Source of the DNA: Chthoniobacteraceae bacterium
GTDB taxonomy: Bacteria; Verrucomicrobiota; Verrucomicrobiia; Chthoniobacterales; Chthoniobacteraceae
NCBI GenBank assembly: GCA_947478975.1
Contig: CANJYI010000036.1
Location: 1 to 12,334 of the forward strand
Direction: 5' to 3'
DNA length: 12,334 nt
Below, piece by piece: positions 1 to 7,432 of this stretch. The notes beneath the pieces were generated by a model, which was not told where the DNA came from, did no database searches, and saw only the letters and a program-made list of their open reading frames with translations. The translations under genes and the position numbers were made by a program. How positions within the stretch are numbered: the stretch's first letter is position 1; every line of letters begins with the position of its first letter.

Positions 1-213
1 TTCGAGCTCGCCGGGGCAGACGGGCAGTTTCATCCGGCGCAGGCCGTCCTGCGTGGCAGTTGGATTGTCGTGACAGCCGACGGAGTCACCCGTCCCACCG
101 CTCTGCGGTATGCCTTTCAAAACATGCCCGCCTGCACAGTCTACAACGGGGCCGGTATTCCCGCCCTCCCGTTCCGCACCGACCGTTGGAAAGTCGGGCC
201 CGCTGCGGAGTAG
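1..213 (+). CDS. Sialate O-acetylesterase, C-terminal fragment
   Basis: This reading frame is open from the first base of the window to a TAG at 211-213 and encodes the last 70 residues of a protein whose start lies outside. The text reads like the C-terminal beta-sandwich of SASA-family sialate O-acetylesterases: FELAGADGQFHPAQA, then an alternating hydrophobic stretch, then LRYAFQN, LYNGAG-like VYNGAGIPALPFRTD and a short tail. Family members are secreted esterases that remove acetyl groups from sialic acid or from acetylated plant and algal glycans, and PVC genomes carry many copies. The catalytic Ser and His lie upstream and cannot be checked here. The next gene starts 124 bases downstream on the same strand, so co-transcription is possible. 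The family assignment rests only on this tail motif. Confidence 0.8.
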   Translation, partial: FELAGADGQFHPAQAVLRGSWIVVTADGVTRPTALRYAFQNMPACTVYNGAGIPALPFRTDRWKVGPAAE

Positions 214-337
214 CGCAGCAACCTTGCCGCGGGGGAGCTGTTTCAGCCAGGGGGGGCAGCACGGGTACGTTTTCGATGGCTGATTTACACAAAAAGTTGA
301 CCGAAACAAATTTCGGGAACCGCGGTAGAGTGAACAT

Positions 338-1078
338 ATGAAAACCTCCAGACGTCTCTTGTTCACCACACTGGGTCTGCTCGCCATGTCTCAGTTTGCG
401 CCGGCGGCTTTCGCCGATCCCGGCAAGTTGCGGGTGCTCTTTCTCGGCCATAACAGCCAGCACCACAACAGCAACCTCTACAGCCCCATTCTCCAGGAGG
501 TTTTGGCGCCCCAGCACATCCAGCTGGATTATGTGACAACCGTGGATGCGTTGAATGCGGAAAACCTCAAGCAGTACGACGCCGTCCTGCTTTACGCCAA
601 CCATCCGCGCATCACGCCCGAGCAGTTCGCCGCCCTGTCCGATTTCGTTGAAAGCGGCCACGGCTTTGTGCCTGTCCATTGCGCCAGCGCCTGCTTTGGC
701 CATTCGCAGGATTTCGTCAAACTTGTGGGCGGCCGGTTTAAGAGCCACAAAAGCGGCGTTTTCAAGGCGACCGTGGTCAACCCGTCCCATCCGGTGATGA
801 AGGGGTTTGCAGAGTTTGAGGCCTGGGACGAGACCTACGTCCACGCAGACCACAATGTGGAGGCGCGGACCGTTCTCATGGAGCGTGTAGAAGGGGAGGT
901 GCGCGAGCCGTGGACCTGGGTCAGGGAGCAGGGAAAGGGCCGTGTATTCTACACCGCCTCGGGCCATGACGAGCGGACATGGAAGGACGCGGGCTTTCAA
1001 AAGCTGCTCTTCAACGGGATTGTGTGGGCGGTGGGCGACAACCGCCGTTTGGAATGGGAGCGTCAACTTCCGAAGTAA
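338..1078 (+). CDS. Secreted ThuA-domain protein
   Basis: A 246-residue protein with an N-terminal signal peptide (SRR followed by a hydrophobic core, probable cleavage after AFA near residue 26), so it is predicted to be exported. The rest is one ThuA domain, a glutamine-amidotransferase-like flavodoxin fold: strand LRVLFLGHN (31-39), LKQYDAVLLYANH (77-89), the ITPEQFAALSDFVESGHGFVPVHCAS block (92-117), the LVGGRF motif (129-134), NPSHPVMKGF (148-157) and WDETYVH (163-169), then GKGRVFYTASGHD (199-211). ThuA proteins are linked to trehalose and related sugar use in rhizobia; in PVC bacteria they occur in large secreted families with unknown substrate. The His-Cys pair at 114-115 sits where the amidotransferase nucleophile elbow would be. 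The ATG at 338 fits the signal peptide; no clear ribosome binding site precedes it. A signal-peptide-bearing form suggests periplasmic glycan metabolism together with the esterase to its left. Confidence 0.85.
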   Translation: MKTSRRLLFTTLGLLAMSQFAPAAFADPGKLRVLFLGHNSQHHNSNLYSPILQEVLAPQHIQLDYVTTVDALNAENLKQYDAVLLYANHPRITPEQFAALSDFVESGHGFVPVHCASACFGHSQDFVKLVGGRFKSHKSGVFKATVVNPSHPVMKGFAEFEAWDETYVHADHNVEARTVLMERVEGEVREPWTWVREQGKGRVFYTASGHDERTWKDAGFQKLLFNGIVWAVGDNRRLEWERQLPK

Positions 1079-1099
1079 CGGACGCGGGCAACAGGAGGC

Positions 1100-1141
1100 T
1101 GCGGGCTTCCCGGGATGAGCGGTGTTCGGGCGGGGCCCGCA
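1100..1141 (+). terminator. GC-rich inverted repeat, possible terminator after the ThuA gene
   Basis: TGCGGGC at 1100-1106 is matched by GCCCGCA at 1135-1141, giving a 7-bp GC stem starting 22 bases after the ThuA stop codon. The 28-base loop contains CCCGGG and further G-rich sequence that could extend the fold. There is no strong T run downstream (only TGATCATTTG), so an intrinsic terminator is possible but not convincing. The rest of the 224-base gap to the next gene holds two short palindromes (1191-1202 and 1244-1255) and no gene that I can support. Confidence 0.3.
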
Positions 1142-1243
1142 TGATCATTTGTCTGCCGGACGGAGTGGCTCGGGACGAAGGCTTTGCGTGCCTGATCTCA
1201 GGCGCGTGGTTTATTTCTCGATTGTGAAAGGAACCGGATCAAA

Positions 1244-1255
1244 GTCAGATCTGAC
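1244..1255. repeat. 12-bp perfect palindrome upstream of ppgK
   Basis: GTCAGATCTGAC is its own reverse complement and sits 47 bases before the ppgK start codon, inside the text CAAAGTCAGATCTGACC. It could be a repressor operator for ppgK. From memory it also resembles the short flanks seen around REP-associated tyrosine transposase genes in many genomes, so it may be a solitary relic of such an element. Neither reading can be settled from one copy. Confidence 0.3.
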
Positions 1256-1302
1256 CGGTGGCGCTTATCCCACATTCAGAACCATCCAGCTTTCCTTAAC
1301 GT

Positions 1303-2085
1303 ATGCTCAAAAGACCCCGCGCAAAAGCGACCGACTCAAAGGCTCCGGCTGTCCCGGCCCACAAGCTCAACACCCTGGCCATTGACATCGGCGGAACCGG
1401 CCTGAAGGCCTCGATCCTAGACGGCGACGGCGCGATGCTCACTGAGAGGGTGCGGGTGGCAACTCCACCGCAGTGCTCTCCTGAGTTGATGGTCGAGACG
1501 CTTGCCCAACTGGTGGCGCCCCTTCCGGAACACCACCGGGTTTCGGTGGGCTTTCCGGGCGTCGTCAGGCGCGGAGTGATCATCACCGCCCACAATTTGG
1601 GAACCGATGCGTGGCGGGGTTTCGCCTTGGACCGGGCGTTGAGCGAGAAACTGGGCAAGCCGGTGCGCGCGCTCAACGACGCCGATATTCAGGGCTTGGG
1701 CGCGATCAAGGGCGAAGGGGTGGAAGTGGTGATTACCCTGGGTACAGGTCTGGGCTCCAGCATCTTTGAAGACGGCCGTCTCTCGACCCACCTTGAGCTG
1801 GCGCACCACCCTTTTCGCAAGGGCGAGACCTACGAGGAGCAGCTTGGAAATGCCGCACTCGAGTCGGTAGGGAAGCGGAAGTGGAAGAAGCGGCTCGCTT
1901 TGGCGATCGACACCCTCCGTGCTCTTACGACTTTCGACCACCTTCACATCGGGGGTGGAAACGCCAGGCACCTGGGCGCGGAACTGCCGCCAGATGTCAG
2001 CACGGTTTCCAACGAGCTTGGGATGCGGGGCGGAATCTGGCTGTGGCGGGAACGCAGTCCGGGCAGCACCGCCATTTTCGCGTAA
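1303..2085 (+). CDS. ppgK: Polyphosphate glucokinase (ROK family)
   Basis: A 260-residue cytoplasmic kinase that phosphorylates glucose to glucose 6-phosphate, using polyphosphate and often also ATP. The phosphate-binding loop AIDIGGTGLKAS is at residues 26-37; the catalytic Asp is in LNDADIQGLG (D126); the second phosphate loop LGTGLGSS is at 146-153. The feature separating PpgK from ordinary ROK glucokinases is the stretch after the second loop, LELAHHPFRKGETYEEQLG followed by GKRKWKKRL (about 164-198), and the ROK zinc-cysteine motif is absent. HIGGGNARHL (215-224) is the usual C-terminal glycine-rich element. Length is close to the family norm. The first 20 residues are a basic, Ala/Lys-rich extension before the conserved domain; no later Met offers an obvious alternative. 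The gene stands alone, convergent with the propeller gene, so it is probably a housekeeping step feeding glucose into glycolysis. Confidence 0.9.
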   Translation: MLKRPRAKATDSKAPAVPAHKLNTLAIDIGGTGLKASILDGDGAMLTERVRVATPPQCSPELMVETLAQLVAPLPEHHRVSVGFPGVVRRGVIITAHNLGTDAWRGFALDRALSEKLGKPVRALNDADIQGLGAIKGEGVEVVITLGTGLGSSIFEDGRLSTHLELAHHPFRKGETYEEQLGNAALESVGKRKWKKRLALAIDTLRALTTFDHLHIGGGNARHLGAELPPDVSTVSNELGMRGGIWLWRERSPGSTAIFA

Positions 2086-2144
2086 AAGACGATTTAGAGA
2101 ATGCAGAGTCCGCTTGGGGCAGCGGGGGCGGCCTCGATTTTTCC

Positions 2145-2174
2145 TCAAAAAGTAAACAATTGTTTACTTTTTGA
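2145..2174. repeat. 30-bp perfect AT-rich palindrome between convergent genes
   Basis: The 30 bases are exactly self-complementary, with centre between 2159 and 2160 and core GTAAACAATTGTTTAC (2152-2167) flanked by A5 and T5 runs. Allowing one mismatched pair, the symmetry extends to 44 bp (2138-2181). It lies 59 bases after the ppgK stop and 74 bases from the propeller stop on the opposite strand. Position between convergent genes, with an A tract, stem and T tract on both strands, fits a bidirectional terminator, but the stem has only two G-C pairs before the T run. Perfect symmetry about an AATT centre also fits a dimeric-repressor operator. Its AT-richness contrasts sharply with the surrounding GC-rich DNA. 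Confidence 0.9.
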
Positions 2175-2248
2175 AGAAAAACTTCGACCGATTCTGGGCC
2201 AATGTTGGGACGCAAAACGTCCTCTCTTATTCATCTGGCTACGTTCGC

Positions 2249-3751
2249 TCAGGGCTTCGGAATGCGGTTTAGCGTGTAGTAAGCCTCTGCGTGATCGAGT
2301 TTTCTGCCGCCGACTGACCGCACCTCGGGCGCGTGCAGTTCGTGAACAAACAGCGCGCGGAGGCCCTCGACCCGCAGCCGCACGCTGCGCGCGTCGGGTG
2401 CGAGGGTGGCGCTGAGAATCTTGAGTGGCGCCGTTTCAATTTCGTCGCTCCCGTAGGCGCTTGAATAGAGGTAGGTGTAGCTCGTCATCACGTAGGAGGC
2501 GGGATTGGACGCGGTGGCGGGATCGACCGGTTCGGTGAAGACCAGCTCGAATCCGTCGGGTTTGGCGCGCATCTCGCGGATGGCGAAGACCGCGTCCCCG
2601 TTCCAGCGAACCCGTTGCAGGCCGTAGGACTTGGTACCCAGAGAGGACCAGCCCCGGCTCGTCATCCCCACCATCAGGCTGCCGTCTTTGGCCGCGAGGA
2701 GCCGTACGATGCCGGAGGCAAATCCGTCCAGAAAGGGAAATGCGGCGCCCTGGTATTCGCCCCCGATCTTCTCCAAAAATACCCGGCCTATTTTGGCGTC
2801 GGTGAACTCCGCCACCAGCAACTGGCCGTCAAAAGGGCCGAACTTTCCGCCCGCATCGCACAGCACAAGGTCCGTCCCGCTCCGCCCCATTTTGTTGTAG
2901 GGCAGCCAGACGGCGGGAGGACACATTTCTGGAAGCGCGTGGACAGCATCGGGATACGGCAACTTTGTCGGGACGTTTGCGGAGAGCTTGACCGGGGATT
3001 CGGGCAGGCTTTGGGGCGCGATCCCCTCGGGGTTGAGAAAAAACGCACCCTTTCTGAGGTGGTAGATGGGAGTGGCGGGAACCCACGTTCCCTGCTGGTC
3101 GACACAGAACATGTCGCCTCCGGGGCCGGCCCCGATTCCGCATGGGGAGCGCATTCCCGCTGCGAGCGGACGGAACGCCCCGTCCGGTCCGATGGTTCCA
3201 CCCCAGCCGCGCCATGGGGCTTTGTTGGCTGAGTGGTCGCCCATGTCCAGGTTGAGCGTGACCCACAGGTTGCCCCGGCCGTCGCGTTTGGGGCCGTAGG
3301 CGTAACCGTGGTAGGCGCCCGAGACGTTCCAGCCGCCGCCGGCGGAGAGGTATTCGTCCGCAACGCCGTCGCCATTGGTGTCGCGCAACCGGGTGACCTC
3401 GGTCCGCTGGGTGACGAGCAGTCCGTCCCCGTCGCTGAGCGCCCCCAGGGGCTCGTGCAGGCCCGATGCAAACAGCTTAAAGGTCACCTTGTCCGGGGTG
3501 GGGGCCAGCACCCCCTCCAGCATCCAGACCTCGCCCTTTCGGGTGGCGACCGCCAGACGACCGTCCGGCATCCAGTCCATGCCGCTGACCTCCAGAGGGA
3601 TTCCCGCCCCCGGTTTCCACTCCTTGCTGCGGGAGGCCGAAGGGGCGTCCGCGGTGAGGATGTCTGCGATTTGGTACTGCGGGGCCGCGGCTAGGGCACC
3701 TGAGGCAGCCACCGCCGAGCAGAGCAAAGAGAGCGTCAGTTGTTTGTTCAT
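2249..3751 (-). CDS. Secreted beta-propeller protein of the PVC dehydrogenase-like family
   Basis: A 500-residue exported protein that is last in the four-gene minus-strand operon. A Sec signal peptide (MNKQLTLSLLCSAVAASGALAAAP) is followed by a beta-propeller of the NHL/glucose-sorbosone-dehydrogenase-like type common in PVC bacteria: GMDWMPDGRLAVATRKGEVW (57-76), GLHEPLGALSDGDGLLVTQ (97-115), GYAYGPKRDGRGNLWVTLN (149-167) and later blades with SPCGIG and DGQLLVAEFTD. DTNGDGVADE (124-133) is a calcium-binding-type loop. The last 110 residues or so look like an Ig-like domain (FTEPVDPATASNPASY). There is no CXXCH, so it carries no heme itself. I chose ATG 3751 over an in-frame GTG at 3757 because it forms an ATGA overlap with the cytochrome stop, implying coupled translation and a partnership. 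The substrate is unknown; sugar or alcohol oxidation is a family-based guess. Confidence 0.85.
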   Translation of the reverse strand: MNKQLTLSLLCSAVAASGALAAAPQYQIADILTADAPSASRSKEWKPGAGIPLEVSGMDWMPDGRLAVATRKGEVWMLEGVLAPTPDKVTFKLFASGLHEPLGALSDGDGLLVTQRTEVTRLRDTNGDGVADEYLSAGGGWNVSGAYHGYAYGPKRDGRGNLWVTLNLDMGDHSANKAPWRGWGGTIGPDGAFRPLAAGMRSPCGIGAGPGGDMFCVDQQGTWVPATPIYHLRKGAFFLNPEGIAPQSLPESPVKLSANVPTKLPYPDAVHALPEMCPPAVWLPYNKMGRSGTDLVLCDAGGKFGPFDGQLLVAEFTDAKIGRVFLEKIGGEYQGAAFPFLDGFASGIVRLLAAKDGSLMVGMTSRGWSSLGTKSYGLQRVRWNGDAVFAIREMRAKPDGFELVFTEPVDPATASNPASYVMTSYTYLYSSAYGSDEIETAPLKILSATLAPDARSVRLRVEGLRALFVHELHAPEVRSVGGRKLDHAEAYYTLNRIPKP

Positions 3752-5835
3752 TCCCACAAATAGGTAAAGGTGCGCCGGCCCTGCGCGTTCGAGGCCTCCT
3801 CCTGCACAGTGACTCCGGAGGGATGCTGGATTGGAGGTTGGGTCGCGGCGCGCCCAGTCCAGGAGATGCTGCGGCGCAGGCCGTTGGGAATTCCCTCAAA
3901 CCGGTCTTCCACGGCAACTCCCGCCACAGAGGACATAAAAATTGGCACCCCGCCTGCATCCAGGCGATAGCCCAGAAAGCGCGACGCGGGTGCGCTCCAG
4001 GGTTTTGGCCAATGCACCACCCGCTCTCCTGCGGGCCTCTCAAAGGGAGCGAACCGGGAAAACCAAGTGTTGTAGGCGTCGAAGAACCGTCCCTTCCAAG
4101 CCTGTGCTGGCTGGGCGCTCTTGGCGTCATAGGCCAGATGGGCTCCCGCAGGGAAGCCAACGAGAATCGCATGGGTGCCCACGCCCTCTAGGAAGGTGCG
4201 CTGCACAATGGGCCGCTCCTTCGGGAGCAGTTCAAACTCCCCGTTTTGCGTTTGGGGAAACCCCTCAGGTTCGCCGTTCGCACTCTTGGCAAAGGAGTAG
4301 ATCGAGGCGATTTGCTTTGCCGTATGTCCCGCCAGAACCTCGGCATTCGCCGCCTTGCCTCCCGGCCAGAACGAAGGCATCAGAGTGCCGGGGCGGTAGG
4401 CGGCCGGATCCAAGAGGTATTCGTAAAGCCAGTCGGGTTGGATGCGCTGTCCGAGGTTGCTCAGGTCTAACGCCTGGATCCCCAGCGACGGGCGGTCTCC
4501 CCAACGGTGGCAGGTAATGCAGCCCACTCCGCCGAGCGTGCCCAGGAGTTTCCGGCCCGCGGCATCATCCCCGCCGGGAAGCTGTCTCGGGGCCCTTGCA
4601 TCGGCCTGGGCGAGCAGCGTGCCAAGGCCCGAGACAGCCTCGCCGAACACAGGCATGCGCGTCTTCAGATAGGGGCGCACACGGTTCTCTCCGGCGAGCA
4701 CTTTTGCCAGCCAGTCCGGCTGGAGTTTGCGGCCCACTGCCGTGAGGGGCGGAGGGTAAAGCCCCGTGTCGCCCAGGTTGTGGTCGCCTTGAAAGTAGGC
4801 TTTCCGCGCTGAGTCTGGCCCGCCTGAACCGTTGCGTTCGTGGCAGGCGGCGCAGTTTAAAGCCTGCAATGTCAGATCCGCGGTGCGTCCCGGAGAGGGC
4901 TTTTCGGTGGGGTGCGCGAGGTAGAGCTGCAGCGCGGTGCGCTGGGGCCCGGTGAGGTTGTAGCGGGGGACGCCTTGAGGCGGCGCAGGGTCGAGACAGC
5001 CTCCCGATTGTTTCTGCAGCTTTTGCGGCGCGGCAGCCACCTCCTTTGGGAGCTCGTGGCAGGCCGCACAGCGGGCCTGCGCCACCAATGCGCGACCCTG
5101 TGTCACAAGCTCGGGACTCGTGCCAAGGGGGCGGATTCCCAGCGAAAGCCGCCCATCGCTGTGCTCAAAGTCGAGCAGGTATCCGGCGATATCCATTGCG
5201 TCGTCCTCCGAGGAAAGGAGTTTGGGCATTCGCCCCGAGGGGCGTAGTTTGAGCGGATCCAGTAGGAAGTCAGCCAGCACCGTTACATTGGTTTTCTGGC
5301 GAAGGTCGGGAAAGCCGAGGGAGGCGTACGTAAAGTCAGACTCCTTGGGCGGAACCTCCGCGGGCGAGGATCCTGCGCGTGGAGTGTGGCAGCTGACGCA
5401 GCCCACGGTGTGAAAAAGCTCCTTGCCGCGGGCGGCGTTGACGTGCCGCGAAGGTTTTAGTTTCAGCGCGCCCTTGGGCTTGAGTGTGGCGAGGTACTGT
5501 ACGATGGCATGAGCGTCCCCTGCGGATTTGCCGGCGAGCAGCCCGGGCATCGGGGTGCCCGGATGCGCCGCGTCCGGGTTGGAGATGAACGTCGCCAGCC
5601 AGTCGGACTGAGCGTGGAGCGTGGCGCCCTTGATTTCGGGGCCGCGGCGGGCCGGCAGCCCTGTGTCGCCGCCGTGGCAGTTCACGCAGCCGAGTTCGTT
5701 GTAGAGGAGGCGACCCCCGTCGGCGGAGGGTGCCGAGGCGTGGAAGCGTTCAAAACCGGGAACCACGGGCGCCGCCGGAAGCCAGCCCGCCACGAATTGC
5801 AGCGCCGCCGCCAGGAACAAAAGTCGCTTCATCAC
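3748..5835 (-). CDS. Exported penta-heme c-type cytochrome
   Basis: A 695-residue secreted electron carrier with a signal peptide (MMKRLLFLAAALQFVAGWLPAAP) and five c-type heme sites: CVNCH (50-54), CVSCH (146-150), CAACH (256-260), CAACH (328-332) and CITCH (439-443). Candidate distal Met ligands follow four of them: M96 (TPMPGLL), M203 (GRMPKLL), M394 (TRMPVF) and M486 (TLMPSF). The third heme lies in a short segment of about 70 residues without an obvious Met. The repeated pattern suggests five tandem cytochrome c domains. Residues 540-695 have no heme motif and form a separate C-terminal domain (THAILVGFPAGAHLAYDA, then AYNTWFSRFAPFERPAGERV), of a kind I recall from PVC cytochromes but cannot name. 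The gene overlaps its neighbours by four bases (ATGA) at both ends, so it is translated with the TIM-barrel and propeller genes and probably accepts electrons from one of them in the periplasm. Confidence 0.9.
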   Translation of the reverse strand: MMKRLLFLAAALQFVAGWLPAAPVVPGFERFHASAPSADGGRLLYNELGCVNCHGGDTGLPARRGPEIKGATLHAQSDWLATFISNPDAAHPGTPMPGLLAGKSAGDAHAIVQYLATLKPKGALKLKPSRHVNAARGKELFHTVGCVSCHTPRAGSSPAEVPPKESDFTYASLGFPDLRQKTNVTVLADFLLDPLKLRPSGRMPKLLSSEDDAMDIAGYLLDFEHSDGRLSLGIRPLGTSPELVTQGRALVAQARCAACHELPKEVAAAPQKLQKQSGGCLDPAPPQGVPRYNLTGPQRTALQLYLAHPTEKPSPGRTADLTLQALNCAACHERNGSGGPDSARKAYFQGDHNLGDTGLYPPPLTAVGRKLQPDWLAKVLAGENRVRPYLKTRMPVFGEAVSGLGTLLAQADARAPRQLPGGDDAAGRKLLGTLGGVGCITCHRWGDRPSLGIQALDLSNLGQRIQPDWLYEYLLDPAAYRPGTLMPSFWPGGKAANAEVLAGHTAKQIASIYSFAKSANGEPEGFPQTQNGEFELLPKERPIVQRTFLEGVGTHAILVGFPAGAHLAYDAKSAQPAQAWKGRFFDAYNTWFSRFAPFERPAGERVVHWPKPWSAPASRFLGYRLDAGGVPIFMSSVAGVAVEDRFEGIPNGLRRSISWTGRAATQPPIQHPSGVTVQEEASNAQGRRTFTYLWE

Positions 5836-6755
5836 GCAGTTTGGCGCAGACAGTTTTCCACATACTCCCGCGACTTGTTGATGGCGGCGGTGATCTCCGG
5901 CGCCGTGGGCAAGATGGGGATCCCCCTCGGGACGGGGTGCATAAAAATCTCCACGTAGCCAGCATAGCGGATGTCTCGCAGCGCCTTGACGATGGGTTTG
6001 TAGTCCAGCGCGCCGCCAAACCCGGGCAGTTGCTGCATCTCAATCTCCTTGGTCGCCTTGGCGAACATCCCCTCGGAGTGTTCCTGAAAGTACATGAACG
6101 GAATCTGGCTGGCGCCCAGATCACGAATCAGCGCCGGAATCTGGTCGGCCCAGAGGTGCAGGTGGTGCGGTGCCAGGGCGATGCCCAGATGCGGGGAGCG
6201 GTTGAACTCCGCAAAATAGCGAAGCGAGTCGGGGTGGTAGATCGCCTGCTTGCTGTGGTTTTCAATCGCGATGGTTACGCCCAGTTCCTCGGCCTTCGCC
6301 ACGTGGGGCTTCATTTCCTCTAGAAACTTTTGCACTGCGGCCTTGGCCTCGGCTCCTTCCGGATCCTTCGGGCCCGTGCTGCCGCACAGAACCACCTTGC
6401 CGCCGAACTTTTTGACCCACGCCATCTCCTCCTGAAGCTTGAACGGCCCCAGAGGATAGCGTGTGCTCACCCCCAACTTGACCTGATGCTTGGCAAGGAG
6501 CGCGGCAAAGGCGTCGTCGCCCATTTCGGAAATCTGTTCCCGCTGGTTTCCGTGGACGCGGCACCAGATGTCTATGGCGTCCGCGCCGGTCTTGGCGACC
6601 TCGGGCAGGATCACCTCCAGGGGCATTTCTCCGTACATCGCCGAGGAGAGAACGTAACGGAGGCGGAAAGGGTCGGCTCCAAAGGCCGCGGGGGCGAGGG
6701 AGGAAACGAGGGCGGCGGCGGGTGCGGCCTTTAGAAAATCACGGCGGGTCATCAT
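5832..6755 (-). CDS. Tat-exported sugar phosphate isomerase/epimerase-like TIM barrel protein
   Basis: A 307-residue protein of the xylose-isomerase-like TIM-barrel superfamily (AP endonuclease 2 type). The N-terminus MMTRRDFLKAAPAAALVSS carries a twin-arginine motif (RRDFLK) and an AFGA cleavage site near residue 27, so it is exported folded, probably with metal bound. Barrel strands are visible at RYVLSSAMYG (33-42), ADAIDIWCRVHG (58-69), GKVVLCGST (119-127), GVTIAIENHS (159-168), PHLGIALAP (188-196) and AGYVEIFMHP (265-274). E165 in IENH and E269/H273 are likely metal ligands; the strand normally carrying an Asp reads LAPHHLHLW (195-202), with several His that could substitute. The reaction could be isomerisation or epimerisation of a free sugar or keto-sugar. 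It follows the DJ-1 gene by 48 bases and overlaps the cytochrome start by four. Start could be either of two adjacent Met codons. Confidence 0.85.
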   Translation of the reverse strand: MMTRRDFLKAAPAAALVSSLAPAAFGADPFRLRYVLSSAMYGEMPLEVILPEVAKTGADAIDIWCRVHGNQREQISEMGDDAFAALLAKHQVKLGVSTRYPLGPFKLQEEMAWVKKFGGKVVLCGSTGPKDPEGAEAKAAVQKFLEEMKPHVAKAEELGVTIAIENHSKQAIYHPDSLRYFAEFNRSPHLGIALAPHHLHLWADQIPALIRDLGASQIPFMYFQEHSEGMFAKATKEIEMQQLPGFGGALDYKPIVKALRDIRYAGYVEIFMHPVPRGIPILPTAPEITAAINKSREYVENCLRQTA

Positions 6756-6803
6756 GAGAGGAATCGGGTGGGCTGGGGGAGCTGTGGGTTTTGGAAGGCG
6801 TAC

Positions 6804-7370
6804 TCAGGCGCCGCGGGCTGCCTCGAGCATCTTAATCCAGGGCGCTACGAAATGCCCGCTGTCATGGTAGGTTCTGCCGCTGACCATATTCCGGTCAATA
6901 ACACAGGGCTCGTTGACATAGATGCCGCCGCAGACCTCCAGGTCGAACTTGCACTTCGCCACCGTCGCCATGCGCAGGCCTTTGACGATGCCCGCTCTCG
7001 CGGGAATTTCCACACCGTGACAGACGCTAGCCATCGGCTTTTGATGTTCCCAAAAGTACCGGGTCAGGCTCAGAAGCGCCTCGTCCTCCCGGATGTATTC
7101 CGGCGCACGGCCGCCACTGAAAAAGATGCCCAGATAGTCCTCATGCCGGATGTCTTTGAACGCGATGTCCGCCTCGATGGAGTAGCCTTCCCACTCTTTG
7201 GTGATGGTCCAGCCGGGTTTGACCTCGTGGAGCACCATCTGGTAGCGCCGTTTTTCAGGGGCCGCGATCACCGGCTCAAACCCGCCTTCAATGAGACGGT
7301 AGTAGGGATAGAGCGTGTCCACGGTTTCGGTGGCGTCGCCGATGATCAAGAGAACTTTGTTGGATTGCAT
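6804..7370 (-). CDS. DJ-1/PfpI family protein
   Basis: A 188-residue cytoplasmic protein with the DJ-1/PfpI fold, first gene of the minus-strand operon. Visible motifs are the first strand KVLLIIGDATETVDTLYPYY (5-24) with the conserved acidic residue E15, the GIFFSGGRAPEY loop (81-92) supplying the oxyanion glycines, and the nucleophile elbow MASVCHGVEIPARAG (113-127) with Cys117 and adjacent His118. Family members include glyoxalases, deglycase-like enzymes, proteases and chaperones; the sequence here does not decide among them. I chose ATG 7370 because the homologous sequence begins at once with the first beta strand; an upstream Met at 7463 would add 31 low-complexity, Arg/Pro-rich residues and reach into the regulator's promoter region. 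Its place ahead of sugar-handling genes suggests detoxification of reactive carbonyls or a carbonyl hydrolysis step, which is inference. Confidence 0.88.
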   Translation of the reverse strand: MQSNKVLLIIGDATETVDTLYPYYRLIEGGFEPVIAAPEKRRYQMVLHEVKPGWTITKEWEGYSIEADIAFKDIRHEDYLGIFFSGGRAPEYIREDEALLSLTRYFWEHQKPMASVCHGVEIPARAGIVKGLRMATVAKCKFDLEVCGGIYVNEPCVIDRNMVSGRTYHDSGHFVAPWIKMLEAARGA

Positions 7371-7432
7371 AGGGTGGCGGGTAGGGAAAATAGAGATGCG
7401 CCGGTTCGAGGAGGGGCGCCTCTGTTTTTGAG

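Noticed and set aside
86..1066. Long minus-strand open frame opposite the ThuA gene
   Set aside because: It mirrors the ThuA codons, has no recognisable domain, and the plus-strand protein has a clear signal peptide and family motifs.
2101..2415. Plus-strand open frame across the palindrome
   Set aside because: It runs into the 3' end of the propeller gene on the other strand, and its product has no family features and an Arg-rich shadow composition.
3755..3757. GTG start for the propeller gene
   Set aside because: It adds only two residues, and the ATG at 3751 gives the ATGA overlap also used at the preceding junction.
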